DNA of 45,333 bases from Prolixibacteraceae bacterium (GTDB lineage: Bacteria; Bacteroidota; Bacteroidia; Bacteroidales; Prolixibacteraceae), in contig JAENXA010000002.1 in assembly GCA_016649735.1 (NCBI GenBank), positions 1-45,333 on the forward strand, given 5' to 3'. The position numbers and the translations under genes are program-made. The notes beneath the pieces were generated by a model that saw only the letters and a program-made list of their open reading frames with translations, was not told the DNA's origin and ran no database searches. The stretch's first letter is position 1. Each line of letters begins with the position of its first letter. Positions 20,094 to 29,952 of this stretch are shown piece after piece.

Positions 20094-21092
20094 ATGGCAG
20101 TTAGTTATAAAAAATTAGGCCTAGTGAACACTGTAGAAATGTTCAAAAAAGCCGTAAAAGGTGGATATGCAATTCCAGCATTCAACTTCAATAACATGGA
20201 ACAATTGCAGGCCATTGTTTCTGCATGTGCCGAAAAAAGATCTCCTGTTATTCTGCAGGTATCTGCAGGTGCCCGTAAATATGCAAACCAAACGTTGCTT
20301 CGTTACATGGCAGAAGGTGCAGTAGCTTATGCTAAAGAACTGGGCTGGGAAAAACCTCAGATTTGTTTACATCTTGATCACGGAGCTGATTTTGAAATTT
20401 GCAAATCATGTTGCGATATGGGATTTTCTTCAGTAATGATTGACGGATCGTCTCTTTCATTTGACGAGAATATTGCTCTTACTAAAAAAGTAGTAGAATA
20501 TGCTCATAAATTTGATGTTACAGTAGAAGGTGAACTTGGTGTCCTTGCAGGTGTTGAAGATGATGTTGCTGCAGAAACATCACATTATACACAACCTAAA
20601 GATGTAATCGAATTCGTATCACGTACAGGAGTTGATTCTCTTGCTATTTCAATTGGTACTTCTCATGGTGCTAATAAATTCACACCGGAACAATGTACCC
20701 GTGACAAGAACGGTATTTTAATTCCACCACCACTTCGTTTTGACATTCTGGAAGAAATCGAAGTTAAACTTCCCGGATTCCCAATAGTATTACACGGATC
20801 TTCTTCAGTTCCTCAGGAATATGTTGCTCAGATTAATCATTACGGAGGCGCTTTGAAGGATGCAGTAGGTATTCCTGAAGAACAATTACGTAAAGCAACA
20901 AAATCTGCAGTTTGTAAAATCAATATCGACTCTGACGGACGTCTGGCTATGACAGCTGCTATTCGTAAAGTTCTGGTTGAAAAACCAGCAGAATTTGATC
21001 CTCGTAAATATCTTGGACCTGCTCGTGATGAACTGAAAAAAATGTACATGCACAAATGTGAAGATGTACTCGGTTCCGCCGGTAAAGCCTGA
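20094..21092 (+). CDS. fba: Class II fructose-1,6-bisphosphate aldolase
   Basis: 332 residues. Class II aldolase features: the N-terminal AIPAFNFNNMEQLQAIV segment, the zinc-binding LHLDHGADFE (His), VEGELGVLAG (Glu), SIGTSHGANKF and the second zinc His in PIVLHGSSSVPQE, then NIDSDGRLAMTAAIR near the C terminus. It cleaves or forms fructose-1,6-bisphosphate in glycolysis and gluconeogenesis and needs a divalent metal. Single-gene unit with its own terminator, convergent to tamL. Confidence 0.97.
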   Translation: MAVSYKKLGLVNTVEMFKKAVKGGYAIPAFNFNNMEQLQAIVSACAEKRSPVILQVSAGARKYANQTLLRYMAEGAVAYAKELGWEKPQICLHLDHGADFEICKSCCDMGFSSVMIDGSSLSFDENIALTKKVVEYAHKFDVTVEGELGVLAGVEDDVAAETSHYTQPKDVIEFVSRTGVDSLAISIGTSHGANKFTPEQCTRDKNGILIPPPLRFDILEEIEVKLPGFPIVLHGSSSVPQEYVAQINHYGGALKDAVGIPEEQLRKATKSAVCKINIDSDGRLAMTAAIRKVLVEKPAEFDPRKYLGPARDELKKMYMHKCEDVLGSAGKA

Positions 21093-21108
21093 TAAAATAT
21101 TTTTTTGT

Positions 21109-21142
21109 AAAAAAGACCATGTTTTCCGACATGGTCTTTTTT
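21109..21142. terminator. Bidirectional terminator between fba and tamL
   Basis: Perfect 13-bp stem AAAAAAGACCATG / CATGGTCTTTTTT with an 8-nt loop. T-runs follow on either strand. It lies between the convergent fba (+) and tamL (-) genes. Confidence 0.92.
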
Positions 21143-21189
21143 TTATCATAAATTATGAATAAAATCACTTATTAAAAAAAAATTAAAAC

Positions 21190-23532
21190 CTAAAAAGGAT
21201 ATCCAATAGCGAAAGACAAATTGAACTGATCAGAATTCAGAGAATGATTACCAATAATAAATCGGTCACCGGGATCAAAAGCAGGATCTCTCACCTTCAT
21301 TCCCAAATCCAGACGAAACACAAAATAAGTAAAATCAAAACGTAATCCAACTCCGGTGCCAATTGCAATCTGCTTATAAAAATTCATTATATTAAATTCA
21401 GATCCATCTCTGTTATCATCCCTAACAGCCCAGATATTCCCAGCATCTACAAAAAAAGCTCCCTCCAATTGTTTTATAAGATTAAACCTGTATTCCAGAT
21501 TCCCTTCTATCTTCATATCTGCAGACTGATTTGGATATTCACTGTCTGATGAATTATAAGAACCCGGACCCAGAGTTCTTACCTGCCAGGCCCTTATTCC
21601 ATTGGCACCTCCTGTAAAATATTTCTTTTCAAATGGTAAGGTTTTATTATTGCTATATGGAAGACCTATACCAAAAAAAGCACGGCCCACAACAGAGCTA
21701 TAATCGTTAAGAACATAACCATATCTGTATTCAAAATCGGCCTTCAGATACTGAGAAAAACGGGTACCGAAAATTTCATAATAATCTATAGGCTGATCTG
21801 TAATAGTATCTGTACCTAATGTTTTATTTCGGTTAAAAATTACTGACAATCCATCCAGTAAATTTCCAGCTGATTCAAAAGACCATTTAAAATATTTGTA
21901 ATTACCACGTTTATTAAGATCCTGAGTGTTATTTATCATGGAATAGTTCATATCAAAAATTAAATGGTCTGTATAACTGCTTTTAATATATAAATCCTCA
22001 ATCGAATTAAGGAAATCTTCGTCAAATGCTGACAAATTCACATAATTAATGTCCACTAAAGAAAGGCGGTGTGTTCTAAATGCTGAACTTTTCCAATCAT
22101 ATCCGAATTTAAAATTAGTAATGGTTCTGGTATAATCAGGTCTCTTCTGATAATTATATCCCATTGTAAAACTGGTCTTTGGAACCTGATAACTAAAAAA
22201 ACTTTTCTTATAAACAGGACTAAGAAACTTTGGCACAGTTAAGGAAGCTTCAACTCCAAATTCCCTGGTATTAAAATTGCTGCTATTTTCATTTACAACT
22301 GTTTGCTCCCTTTCAAAAGCTGTCTTGAATGTTACATCAAGAATTTCAGCACCACGGAATAAATTACGGTGCTGATAATTAAAATTGCCGGCAACTCCCA
22401 TATTCCCTGAAGAATTAGTTCCTTCTAAATCTACCGAAAATCCCTGACGTTCAAGAGGCCTTAATTGAAAATTACAGTTTAACATTCCTACAGAATCTGT
22501 TTTTAAAGAATCTTCTATATCAAAATTCAAATTTACTACCTTAAACTGTTGAAGCTGATTAAGAGACCTGTATGTTTTTCTTACATTTGCTAAAGAATAA
22601 TACAAACTGTCAGGTATTCTGTTAAGAGATCGTATCATTTCAGCACGGTACGGCATTTTATCCCTATATATGTATACATATGGAAATCTATTTAATGTAT
22701 CAATTTCATCCATGGTTCCATTTTTTAATCGGAAAAATAAATCAGAATAATCAGTATGAATGAAATATTTATCTACTTTAAATTTCTTATGAGGATGTAT
22801 TTCTGCATATTTATTATAAGCACCATCTGAAATTTCCACTGATAAATTTACCTGATAATTATTTACTGTACTGTCCGCAAGAAATTTTATATTATCCTCT
22901 GTAAATAAATAATATCCATGATTATTCATCACAGTTACCAATCTTTCACGTTCCTTTTTCAACAAATCTATATCAAAAATTTTCCCTTTTTTCAGATACC
23001 GATTGAGACTGTCTGAAGACAATAATGGCAATATACTTTTATCTCTGCTATGATAAATGCAATTTTTGATATGATAAGACATACCTAATTCAATATTATA
23101 ATATATATTTACTTTTGGCTTTCTTTTAAGATATAAAATACGATTTGTAACAACAGAACCATAATAACCTTTATTTTCAAGATAGAGTTTTATCTGTTTT
23201 TCAGAACGTTCTACTGCATTTTTTTTAAAAATCACCGGAGGTTCCCCTACTCTTTTTAACCAACAGTTTTCTTTATTTTTAGAAGAGAGGTCATATAAAC
23301 CAAGATGAAACTTCCAGAAGCCTAATATTTTCTGATTTTCTCTTTGTTGTATCTGCTTTACAATATTTGTTTTATTTATCCTGACATCATTCTGCTTGAT
23401 CTTTACCTTAACCTTATTTAAAAGATATTGTTTCTCAGGAACAAATTTTGTTGTCGAACAGGAGTAAAACAGAAAAAAAAACATTGCTATATTTACTCTT
23501 AAAAAAAAAGATATCTTTAATTTTATATGCAT
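21190..23532 (-). CDS. tamL: TamL: outer membrane BamA/TamA-family lipoprotein
   Basis: 780 residues. A hydrophobic N terminus ends in a lipobox (FLFYSC, Cys about residue 25), so the mature protein is a lipoprotein. POTRA-like repeats come next (for example KQIKLYLENKGYYGSVV), and the C-terminal half is an Omp85 beta-barrel ending in SFAIGYPF with terminal Phe. The KYFTGGANGIRAWQVRTLGPG stretch (about 660-680) matches the (V/I)RG(F/Y)-type L6 loop, here as GIRAW. TamL is the Bacteroidota counterpart of TamA and, with TamB, helps outer membrane biogenesis; no tamB is visible in this window. Confidence 0.88.
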   Translation of the reverse strand: MHIKLKISFFLRVNIAMFFFLFYSCSTTKFVPEKQYLLNKVKVKIKQNDVRINKTNIVKQIQQRENQKILGFWKFHLGLYDLSSKNKENCWLKRVGEPPVIFKKNAVERSEKQIKLYLENKGYYGSVVTNRILYLKRKPKVNIYYNIELGMSYHIKNCIYHSRDKSILPLLSSDSLNRYLKKGKIFDIDLLKKERERLVTVMNNHGYYLFTEDNIKFLADSTVNNYQVNLSVEISDGAYNKYAEIHPHKKFKVDKYFIHTDYSDLFFRLKNGTMDEIDTLNRFPYVYIYRDKMPYRAEMIRSLNRIPDSLYYSLANVRKTYRSLNQLQQFKVVNLNFDIEDSLKTDSVGMLNCNFQLRPLERQGFSVDLEGTNSSGNMGVAGNFNYQHRNLFRGAEILDVTFKTAFEREQTVVNENSSNFNTREFGVEASLTVPKFLSPVYKKSFFSYQVPKTSFTMGYNYQKRPDYTRTITNFKFGYDWKSSAFRTHRLSLVDINYVNLSAFDEDFLNSIEDLYIKSSYTDHLIFDMNYSMINNTQDLNKRGNYKYFKWSFESAGNLLDGLSVIFNRNKTLGTDTITDQPIDYYEIFGTRFSQYLKADFEYRYGYVLNDYSSVVGRAFFGIGLPYSNNKTLPFEKKYFTGGANGIRAWQVRTLGPGSYNSSDSEYPNQSADMKIEGNLEYRFNLIKQLEGAFFVDAGNIWAVRDDNRDGSEFNIMNFYKQIAIGTGVGLRFDFTYFVFRLDLGMKVRDPAFDPGDRFIIGNHSLNSDQFNLSFAIGYPF

Positions 23533-23585
23533 AAAAAATAATATTTACCCAATAAAACACAATGGGTCCTTTTATATAAATTATA

Positions 23586-23593
23586 CAAAAATA
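23586..23593 (-). promoter_or_regulatory. Possible -7 element of tamL
   Basis: TATTTTTG on the minus strand matches TAnnTTTG and lies about 54 bp before the tamL start. No clear TTTG is found at the proper distance upstream, so support is limited. Confidence 0.35.
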
Positions 23594-23658
23594 ACCACAT
23601 ATATGAGAAAATTATCCGGTCTTTTTTATTTTTACATAATAATTATACAAATCAGCAT

Positions 23659-24423
23659 ATGTTAAGTAAAAATAAACTAAAACTAATTCAATCCCTGAAT
23701 CATAAAAAAGGAAGAGAAAAAGAAAATTGTTTTTTAGCAGAAGGAGATAAAATAGTAACTGAAGCCTTAAAATCAAACTTTCATGTAGACTATCTCATTG
23801 CCACATCAGAATTCATTGATTCTCATTCGCTGCTTTGTTCCCCGCCCAGTAATACCATCGAAGTTACAAAAAAAGAAATACAAACTGCAAGCCTGCTCCA
23901 GTCTCCTCAGAATGTAATTGCTGTTATTCATCTTCCTGAAAAATCATTTTCTGTTTCATCTTTAAATAATCAATTCACACTTGCCCTTGATTCTATTCAG
24001 GATCCCGGTAATCTGGGAACCATAATACGTATAGCCGACTGGTTTGGCATACGTCATATTCTGTGTTCAGAAGACACTGTAGATTGTTTCAGTCCTAAAG
24101 TGATTCAGGCCAGCATGGGTGCCATATTCAGAGTAAAAGTTCATTTTACTGATATGGAATCCACCATGAAAAAAATTAAAGAATTAAAAATTCCGGTATT
24201 TGGAACTTTTTTAGACGGAAATAATATTTTCAAAGAATCACTCCCGTCAACAGGAATTCTTGTAATGGGGAATGAAGGGAACGGCATCTCTGAAAAAATA
24301 AGTCATTATATTGACAAAAGAATTACAATTCCTTCCTTCGGAAAATCCGGAACAGAATCATTAAATGTAGGTACAGCTACAGCTATTTGTTGCGCCGAAT
24401 TTAAAAGAAGAACAATCATTTAA
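23659..24423 (+). CDS. TrmH/SpoU-family RNA 2'-O-methyltransferase
   Basis: 254 residues. An N-terminal substrate-binding domain (NCFLAEGDKIVTEAL) is followed by the SPOUT catalytic domain with the three family motifs: DSIQDPGNLGTIIRIADWFG, ILVMGNEGNGIS and IPSFGKSGTESLNVGTATAICC. These form the trefoil knot that binds SAM. The family methylates ribose in rRNA or tRNA; the target here cannot be named from sequence. It is divergent from tamL, a pairing I recall in other Bacteroidales. Confidence 0.9.
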   Translation: MLSKNKLKLIQSLNHKKGREKENCFLAEGDKIVTEALKSNFHVDYLIATSEFIDSHSLLCSPPSNTIEVTKKEIQTASLLQSPQNVIAVIHLPEKSFSVSSLNNQFTLALDSIQDPGNLGTIIRIADWFGIRHILCSEDTVDCFSPKVIQASMGAIFRVKVHFTDMESTMKKIKELKIPVFGTFLDGNNIFKESLPSTGILVMGNEGNGISEKISHYIDKRITIPSFGKSGTESLNVGTATAICCAEFKRRTII

Positions 24424-24511
24424 AGTTTAAAATAAACAATAAAAGAAAATTTATTTTGCCTTTGCAAATAAAATATTACAAAAGCCTTTCTAAAAAACAA
24501 TACTGTTTTTT

Positions 24512-24577
24512 TATTAGAAAAGAGTATTCTATTTTTCTAATACCTAAATTCCTTGCAGATTTTAGGTATTAGAAAAA
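24512..24577. repeat. Two mutually exclusive hairpins upstream of the TPP riboswitch
   Basis: Three copies of one arm occur in alternating orientation: TATTAGAAAA (24512-24521), TTTTCTAATA (24533-24542) and TATTAGAAAA (24567-24576). The middle arm can pair with the first (10 bp) or, extended, with the third as a perfect 17-bp stem (24532-24548 with 24561-24577, 12-nt loop). Ts precede and As follow the long stem, so it is not an intrinsic terminator for either strand. Confidence 0.75.
24543..24571. repeat. Short palindromic repeat, copy 1 (left of the thiamin operon)
   Basis: A 29-bp unit with core CTAAATTCCTTGC. It is 26/29 identical to the copy at 26223-26251. This copy forms the apical part of the 17-bp hairpin at 24532-24577. 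Confidence 0.8.
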
Positions 24578-24608
24578 AATTTATATAACTTTACAATTAT
24601 AATTTAAT

Positions 24609-24684
24609 ACGGGGGTGCCTTAATAACGGCTGAGATCATACCCTTTTAACCTGACCGGGATAATGCCCGCGTAGGGAGTAAAAG
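24609..24684 (+). promoter_or_regulatory. TPP riboswitch (THI element)
   Basis: Contains the hallmark conserved blocks in order: GGGGGTGCC, GGCTGAGA, ACCCTTTTAACCTGA, CGGGATAATGCCCGCGTAGGGA. It lies about 57 bp before thi4. No intrinsic terminator follows. A CTCCC at 24704-24708 can pair with GGGAG at 24674-24678 inside the conserved 3' end, giving a possible switch between ligand-bound and unbound forms (inference). It should repress thi4-thiE when thiamin diphosphate is plentiful. Confidence 0.96.
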
Positions 24685-24741
24685 TTTATCTCCATTATTT
24701 AAGCTCCCCTCTTATAACAATAATTAATTAATATATTAATA

Positions 24742-25512
24742 ATGGAACATATTGTATCAGAGGGAATTGTAGATTCCTATTTTAAAAAATTAAAAGAAAA
24801 TCTTAGTGTAGATGTCGCTATTGCCGGCGGTGGTCCATCAGGACTTATAGCTGCTTACTATCTTGCAAAAGCCGGATTAAAAGTTGCAATATACGAACGT
24901 CGTTTAGCACCAGGAGGTGGTATGTGGGGAGGAGCCATGCTCTTCAATCAGATTATTGTTCAAAGTAATGCTCTTCCTGTTTTAGAAGAACTGGGAATAC
25001 AATACAGTGAATTCAAAGATGGATATTACGTAATGGATTCGACTCATACAACATCTGCTCTGATTTATCAGGCAACAAAAGCAGGTGCAAAAATCTTTAA
25101 CAGCACTACAATCGAAGATGTAATTTTTCATGATAACCGTGTAAGCGGAATCGTACTTAACTGGGCAGGAATTCGTCGTGAACAATTACCTGTAGATCCA
25201 TTATCAATATCCGCAAAAGCTGTCATAGACGGTACCGGACATGACTGTGACATAACAAGAACCGTAGCACAAAAAAATAATGTAAAGCTAAATACAAAAA
25301 CCGGAGGCGTTATAGGTGAACGTTCAATGTCAGCAGACGAAGCAGAAAGAACAACTATAGACAACACAAAAGAAGTATTTCCAGGACTTTACGTAACAGG
25401 AATGGCAGCCAACGCCGTTAGCGGTGGATACCGAATGGGACCAATATTCGGAGGAATGATTCTTTCAGGTAAAAAAGTCGCCGAACTTATTATCAAACAA
25501 ATTAAAGGTTAA
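24742..25512 (+). CDS. thi4: Thi4-type thiazole synthase (ADP-thiazole, from NAD, glycine and sulfide)
   Basis: 256 residues, the size of archaeal/bacterial Thi4. Rossmann start DVAIAGGGPSGLIAAYYLAKAG, then YERRLAPGGGMWGGAMLFNQI, AVIDGTGHDCD and the C-terminal VSGGYRMGPIFGGMILSGKK. The family makes the adenylated thiazole of thiamin. In yeast a Cys just before MDP gives up its sulfur; archaeal sulfide-using enzymes have His there. Here the site reads EQLPVDPLS, so the residue is Pro150 (my recollection of the archaeal LHVDP motif). With no Cys, sulfide dependence is expected. It is the first gene after the TPP riboswitch and 6 bp before thiE. Confidence 0.9.
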   Translation: MEHIVSEGIVDSYFKKLKENLSVDVAIAGGGPSGLIAAYYLAKAGLKVAIYERRLAPGGGMWGGAMLFNQIIVQSNALPVLEELGIQYSEFKDGYYVMDSTHTTSALIYQATKAGAKIFNSTTIEDVIFHDNRVSGIVLNWAGIRREQLPVDPLSISAKAVIDGTGHDCDITRTVAQKNNVKLNTKTGGVIGERSMSADEAERTTIDNTKEVFPGLYVTGMAANAVSGGYRMGPIFGGMILSGKKVAELIIKQIKG

Positions 25513-25518
25513 TCTGTA

Positions 25519-26121
25519 ATGGAAGACTCAGGTATTTATATAATAATTACCCATCCCGCTCTTCCGTACAGGACTATAGCCGAAGATTGCGTTTCCATGG
25601 GAATAAAAATGTTACAACTCCGTGAAAAGGATATACCAGACGGTGAACTATTAAGAATAGCAAAAGAACTGCGAGAAATTACCCGTGGAACTCAAACATC
25701 GCTGGTTATAGACGATCGTCCGGATATAGCAGCATTGTGTCAGGCTGATTATCTTCATATAGGACAGTCTGATCTTCCCATAGAAGAAGCCCGAAAAATA
25801 GTCGGGAACATGAAAATTGGATTATCTACACACTCTATAGTACAGGTAAAAGAATCACTTAAAAAAAACCCTGACTATATTGGATTTGGTCCTGTTTTTC
25901 CAACGCCTACCAAAGCTATTGCTGATCCGGCAGTCGGAACAGAACTTATAAAAGAAGTTATGTCAATTTCCAATATCCCGGTTGTAGTATTGGGAGGACT
26001 TTTCCCTGAGAATATTTCTTCCGTCATAAAAGCCGGAGCAAAAAATGTAGCTCTCGTTCGTTATTTTATGGAAACCAAAGATTTTAAAGGAAGGGTTCAG
26101 ATAATAAAAGATAAATTTTAA
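25519..26121 (+). CDS. thiE: Thiamin phosphate synthase
   Basis: 200 residues, a TIM barrel of the TenI/ThiE family. Visible motifs are MLQLREKDIPDGELL, VIDDRPDIAALCQADYLHIG (residue range about 60-80), IGLSTHS, GFGPVFPTPTKA and VVVLGGLFPENI. ThiE joins HMP pyrophosphate to thiazole phosphate. TenI, the near relative, usually lacks some of these substrate motifs, so ThiE is preferred. Pairing with thi4 under one TPP riboswitch supports the role. thiC and thiD are not in the window. Confidence 0.88.
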   Translation: MEDSGIYIIITHPALPYRTIAEDCVSMGIKMLQLREKDIPDGELLRIAKELREITRGTQTSLVIDDRPDIAALCQADYLHIGQSDLPIEEARKIVGNMKIGLSTHSIVQVKESLKKNPDYIGFGPVFPTPTKAIADPAVGTELIKEVMSISNIPVVVLGGLFPENISSVIKAGAKNVALVRYFMETKDFKGRVQIIKDKF

Positions 26122-26180
26122 AAAGCTGCATTTAATATAAAAATAGTATTATAACCTGTAACAACAATAGAAAAATTTGA

Positions 26181-26216
26181 AGGACATCTGTTTATATATG
26201 CAGATGTCCTTTTTTA
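26181..26216 (+). terminator. Intrinsic terminator of thi4-thiE
   Basis: Perfect 10-bp stem AGGACATCTG / CAGATGTCCT, 10-nt loop, followed by TTTTTT. It lies 60 bp after the thiE stop. Confidence 0.92.
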
Positions 26217-26222
26217 TTACCG

Positions 26223-26251
26223 CCTAAATTCCTTGCGGATTTTAGATACTA
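26223..26251. repeat. Short palindromic repeat, copy 2 (right of the thiamin operon)
   Basis: 26/29 identical to the copy at 24543-24571. It starts 7 bp after the T-run of the thiE terminator. The outer stem is degenerate here, but CCGC (from 26220) can pair with GCGG inside it. Confidence 0.75.
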
Positions 26252-26328
26252 TATAAATAATATAAAAAGAATAGAACCTTACAAAGAATTGGAATATAAA
26301 AAATATTATTATTTTCGTATTATAAACC

Positions 26329-27081
26329 ATGATAAATATGGAAAAAGACTTAGTAATCATTCCGACATATAATGAGAAAGAGAATGTAGAAAAAATGATC
26401 CGTAAAGTTTTTTCTCTGAAAACTCCTTTCGAAATACTAATTATTGATGATAATTCTCCTGATAAAACAGCGGAAATAGTCAAAAAATTACAGAAAGAAT
26501 TTCCTGATAAACTGCATATTATGGAGAGATCCGGCAAATTAGGACTGGGAACAGCATATTTGTCCGGTTTTAAATGGGCACTGGATCATGGTGCAGATTA
26601 TATCTATGAAATGGACTGCGATTTTTCACATAATCCAAAAGATCTTGAGAAATTACATAATGCCTGCGCAAAAAACAATGCCGATGCTGCTATAGGGTCA
26701 CGTTATATAAAAGGTATAAACGTAGTATACTGGCCTCTTGGAAGAGTTCTTATGTCTTATTTTGCATCTGTTTATGTTCGTCTGGTTACAGGCATGAAAA
26801 TAATGGATACAACAGCCGGATTCGTCTGTTACAGAAGAAAAATACTGGAAACTATTGATTTTAAAAAAATTAAAATGAAAGGATACGGTTTTCAGATAGA
26901 GATGAAATTCACTGCATGGAAACATGGATTTAATATTGTTGAAATACCTATAATATTTATGGACAGACAGCAAGGCACGTCAAAAATGAGCGGAGGCATT
27001 TTCACAGAAGCATTCACCGAAATTCCCGGACTAAAAATAAGAAGTTGGTTCAGAAAATACAAACAGCCGAATAAAAAATAA
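26329..27081 (+). CDS. Polyprenol monophosphomannose synthase (GT2, DPM1-like)
   Basis: 250 residues; an ATG at 26338 is an alternative start. GT2 fold: VIIPTYNEKENVEKMIR, ILIIDDNSPDKTAE, the DxD-region EMDCDFSHNPKDL, and GSRYIKG; the C-terminal part has GYGFQIEMKFTAWKHGF and RQQGTSKMSGGI. There is no C-terminal membrane helix, so it is the soluble DPM1 type. It would move mannose (or another hexose) from GDP to polyprenyl phosphate for later use in glycans or glycoproteins. It precedes pyrC by 3 bp and is co-transcribed. Confidence 0.85.
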   Translation: MINMEKDLVIIPTYNEKENVEKMIRKVFSLKTPFEILIIDDNSPDKTAEIVKKLQKEFPDKLHIMERSGKLGLGTAYLSGFKWALDHGADYIYEMDCDFSHNPKDLEKLHNACAKNNADAAIGSRYIKGINVVYWPLGRVLMSYFASVYVRLVTGMKIMDTTAGFVCYRRKILETIDFKKIKMKGYGFQIEMKFTAWKHGFNIVEIPIIFMDRQQGTSKMSGGIFTEAFTEIPGLKIRSWFRKYKQPNKK

Positions 27082-27084
27082 ATT

Positions 27085-28425
27085 ATGCAAACACTTATTC
27101 ATCAGGCAACTATAATTAATGGAGGAAAATCATTTATCGGCAGTGTATTAATAGAGGGAGAACGGATAAAAAAAATTTTCACAAAAGAAATTCCCTACTC
27201 ACAATTAAAGGGAATAAAAATTATAGAAGCAAAAAATAAATATCTTATACCCGGAGGAATTGACGAACATGTTCATTTCCGTGACCCAGGATTATCTTAC
27301 AAAGCTGATATTCCCAGTGAATCTAAAGCTGCTCTAGCCGGAGGTATTACATCTTATATGGATATGCCAAATACTAATCCGCAAACTATTACACAATCCC
27401 TCCTTGAAAAAAAATATGAGTATGCTGCACAACGATCAGCCGTAAACTATTCTTTTTATATAGGAGCAACAAACGAGAACATTGAAGAAATTATAAAAAC
27501 AAATCCGTCAAACGTTTGCGGCATAAAAGTTTTTATGGGATCATCAACAGGAAATATGCTGGTAGATAATGATGAAACTTTGTCTAAAATATTCAGAATG
27601 GCCCCTATGATTGTAGTTCTGCATTGTGAAGATGAAGACATAATTCGTAGAAATACGGAGATTTATCGTCAAAAATACGGAGAGAATGTTCCTATTTCAT
27701 GTCATCCATTTATCCGCAGCAGAGAAGCATGTTATAAATCTACCTTAAAAGCCGTTAATCTGGCTACTAAATATAATACCAAGTTACATATTCTTCATCT
27801 TACAACAGCCGAGGAGATGAATCTTTTTTCATCAGGGCCTGTAAAAGACAAAAAAATAACGGCAGAAGTCTGCATACAACATTTGTATTTCGACGATCGC
27901 GACTATCAAAAATACGGTACACGCATTAAATGTAATCCTGCCATAAAATCAGAAAAAGACAAACAAGCATTATGGCAATCATTATTATCTGATAAAATAG
28001 ATACAATTGCCACAGATCATGCACCGCATCTTCTTAGTGAAAAAAGCAATAGCTATTTTAAGGCACCTTCAGGAGGACCTTCAATTCAACATTCACTTAT
28101 AGCAATGTTCGAATTTGTAAAAAAGGGCAAAATAACTGCAGAAAAAGTAGTGGAAAAAATGTGTCATGCTCCGGCCGATCTTTTTAATATCGATAACCGC
28201 GGATATATAAGAGAAGGTTATTATGCCGATTTGGTTCTTATTGATCCAAATAAAAAATGGACAGTAACTCCCGAAAATATTTTGTACAAATGCGGATGGT
28301 CACCTTTTGAAGGGATCACTTTCAGTAATAAAATCGAAAAAACATTTATAAACGGGAAACTAGGATATGACAACGGAATTATTATTCCCGACATACTGGG
28401 CAAAAGACTAAAATTCAACAGATAA
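27085..28425 (+). CDS. pyrC: Dihydroorotase
   Basis: 446 residues, amidohydrolase fold. Metal ligands: HxH in DEHVHFRDPG, the Lys expected to be carboxylated in CGIKVFMGSSTGNML, His in VVLHCEDED, His in KLHILHLTTAEEM, and Asp in IATDHAPH. It closes carbamoyl aspartate to dihydroorotate in pyrimidine synthesis. Length and motifs fit the long class I-type enzymes usual in Bacteroidota. It is the last gene of the two-gene unit before the terminator shared with eno. Confidence 0.94.
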   Translation: MQTLIHQATIINGGKSFIGSVLIEGERIKKIFTKEIPYSQLKGIKIIEAKNKYLIPGGIDEHVHFRDPGLSYKADIPSESKAALAGGITSYMDMPNTNPQTITQSLLEKKYEYAAQRSAVNYSFYIGATNENIEEIIKTNPSNVCGIKVFMGSSTGNMLVDNDETLSKIFRMAPMIVVLHCEDEDIIRRNTEIYRQKYGENVPISCHPFIRSREACYKSTLKAVNLATKYNTKLHILHLTTAEEMNLFSSGPVKDKKITAEVCIQHLYFDDRDYQKYGTRIKCNPAIKSEKDKQALWQSLLSDKIDTIATDHAPHLLSEKSNSYFKAPSGGPSIQHSLIAMFEFVKKGKITAEKVVEKMCHAPADLFNIDNRGYIREGYYADLVLIDPNKKWTVTPENILYKCGWSPFEGITFSNKIEKTFINGKLGYDNGIIIPDILGKRLKFNR

Positions 28426-28443
28426 AAAATAAAGTACAACCAT

Positions 28444-28479
28444 AAAAAAAGCCGCTATTTTTAAATAGCGGCTTTTTTT
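28444..28479. terminator. Bidirectional terminator between pyrC and eno
   Basis: 17-bp perfect stem AAAAAAAGCCGCTATTT / AAATAGCGGCTTTTTTT with a 2-nt gap as drawn (loop effectively larger). It lies between the convergent pyrC (+) and eno (-) genes. Confidence 0.94.
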
Positions 28480-28494
28480 ATGAATTAGATAAAT

Positions 28495-29799
<1,305 letters not shown>

Positions 29800-29885
29800 T
29801 TATGGTTTTGATTTAAACTTAATAATTTATCTTCTTATTTAAAAAACTATCTAACAAAAATATTTATGACTATTTTTATTTAGCG

Positions 29886-29893
29886 CAAATATA
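29886..29893 (-). promoter_or_regulatory. Probable -7 element of eno
   Basis: TATATTTG on the minus strand matches TAnnTTTG and is 90 bp before the eno start. The -33 box is not clear. Confidence 0.45.
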
Positions 29894-29952
29894 ATCATTC
29901 ACCATCATAAATGAGAGATTCTAACTTCATAATTAATAAATTTTTTACTTTA

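Noticed and set aside
24532-24577. 17-bp hairpin as the terminator of the SpoU gene
   Set aside because: It has Ts before and As after the stem, the reverse of an intrinsic terminator.
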